Part shown: positions 63,810 to 64,000 of the stretch, one piece after another
Position numbering within the stretch: the first letter of the stretch is position 1
Layout of the letters: every line of letters starts with the position of its first letter
Source: Trachythela sp. YZ-2020
Taxonomy: Eukaryota > Cnidaria > Anthozoa > Malacalcyonacea > Clavulariidae
Reading direction: 5' to 3'
NCBI GenBank assembly: GCA_016169945.1
Contig: JADLSH010000164.1
Coordinates: 310,001-374,000, forward strand
Length of the DNA: 64,000 bases
Notes under the pieces: model-generated
The model's database searches: none
Seen by the model: only the letters and a program-made list of their open reading frames with translations
What the model was told of the DNA's origin: nothing
Translations under genes and position numbers: made by a program

Positions 63810-64000
63810 CTGAAGAGAAGTTCAAAAGAAGATAAATATTTAATTTGGAAGGTCTCAATTCAAAACGATGCGCGCATATTCCAATATTTAAAATCAGCAA
63901 ACAAAGACTGCATGGATGTACTTTGTCTGAGCAGGAAAATTCAGAGACAAGCCCTGACTGCGTTGACTCTATTCCGCCCATAATTTTAACATTTATGGAG

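Noticed and set aside
1..64000. Prokaryotic features such as CRISPR arrays, operons or ribosome binding sites
   Set aside because: The window is spliced eukaryotic sequence. The regular repeats seen are transposon or satellite type, without spacer structure.

Overview
The window looks like a metazoan nuclear genome, probably a cnidarian or another aquatic invertebrate (the phylum is an inference). The reasons are GT-AG introns, an AT-rich base composition, one very large RNF213-type gene, and a transposon mix of Penelope, CR1-like, Ty3/Gypsy, Crypton, MULE and Polinton/adintovirus-like elements. 

The host gene runs right to left on the minus strand. I assembled 32 consecutive exons of an RNF213 (mysterin) E3 ligase/AAA+ ATPase from 63809 down to 5772. 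They hold about 5.9 kb of coding sequence. All 31 junctions are GT-AG and agree in phase, so this part of the gene appears intact. It covers the region before the AAA core, the AAA3 motifs (Walker A at about 30.5 kb, Walker B at about 29.8 kb), the AAA4 motifs (19.4 and 18.3 kb) and the start of the downstream region. Both ends of the gene lie outside the window. 

Almost everything else sits inside its introns or beyond its last visible exon. Region by region: 1-4670 holds a compact Polinton/adintovirus-like element with 370-bp terminal inverted repeats, next to a broken inverted copy. 6.2-9.7 kb is a decayed Ty3/Gypsy element. 9.7-10.9 kb and 13.1-15.0 kb are Penelope-like fragments. 16.1-17.5 kb is a foldback element with a helix-turn-helix ORF. 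21.0-22.7 kb is a broken CR1-like LINE. 33.0-34.4 kb is a Crypton-like tyrosine recombinase with one stop codon. 39.4-41.7 kb is a Penelope-like element with a well-formed hammerhead ribozyme. 42.0-51.0 kb is a MULE-type DNA transposon. Many MITEs and long hairpins are scattered between them. 

The most unusual object is the 42-51 kb transposon. Its single five-exon gene (50454 to 43498, minus strand) reads in phase as a 1,438-residue protein that joins an apparently active protein kinase to a MULE DDE transposase with a SWIM-like zinc motif. Its start codon and two CRE-type TGACGTCA sites lie in the inner inverted repeat. I know of no described kinase-transposase fusion of this kind, but I could not search for one.
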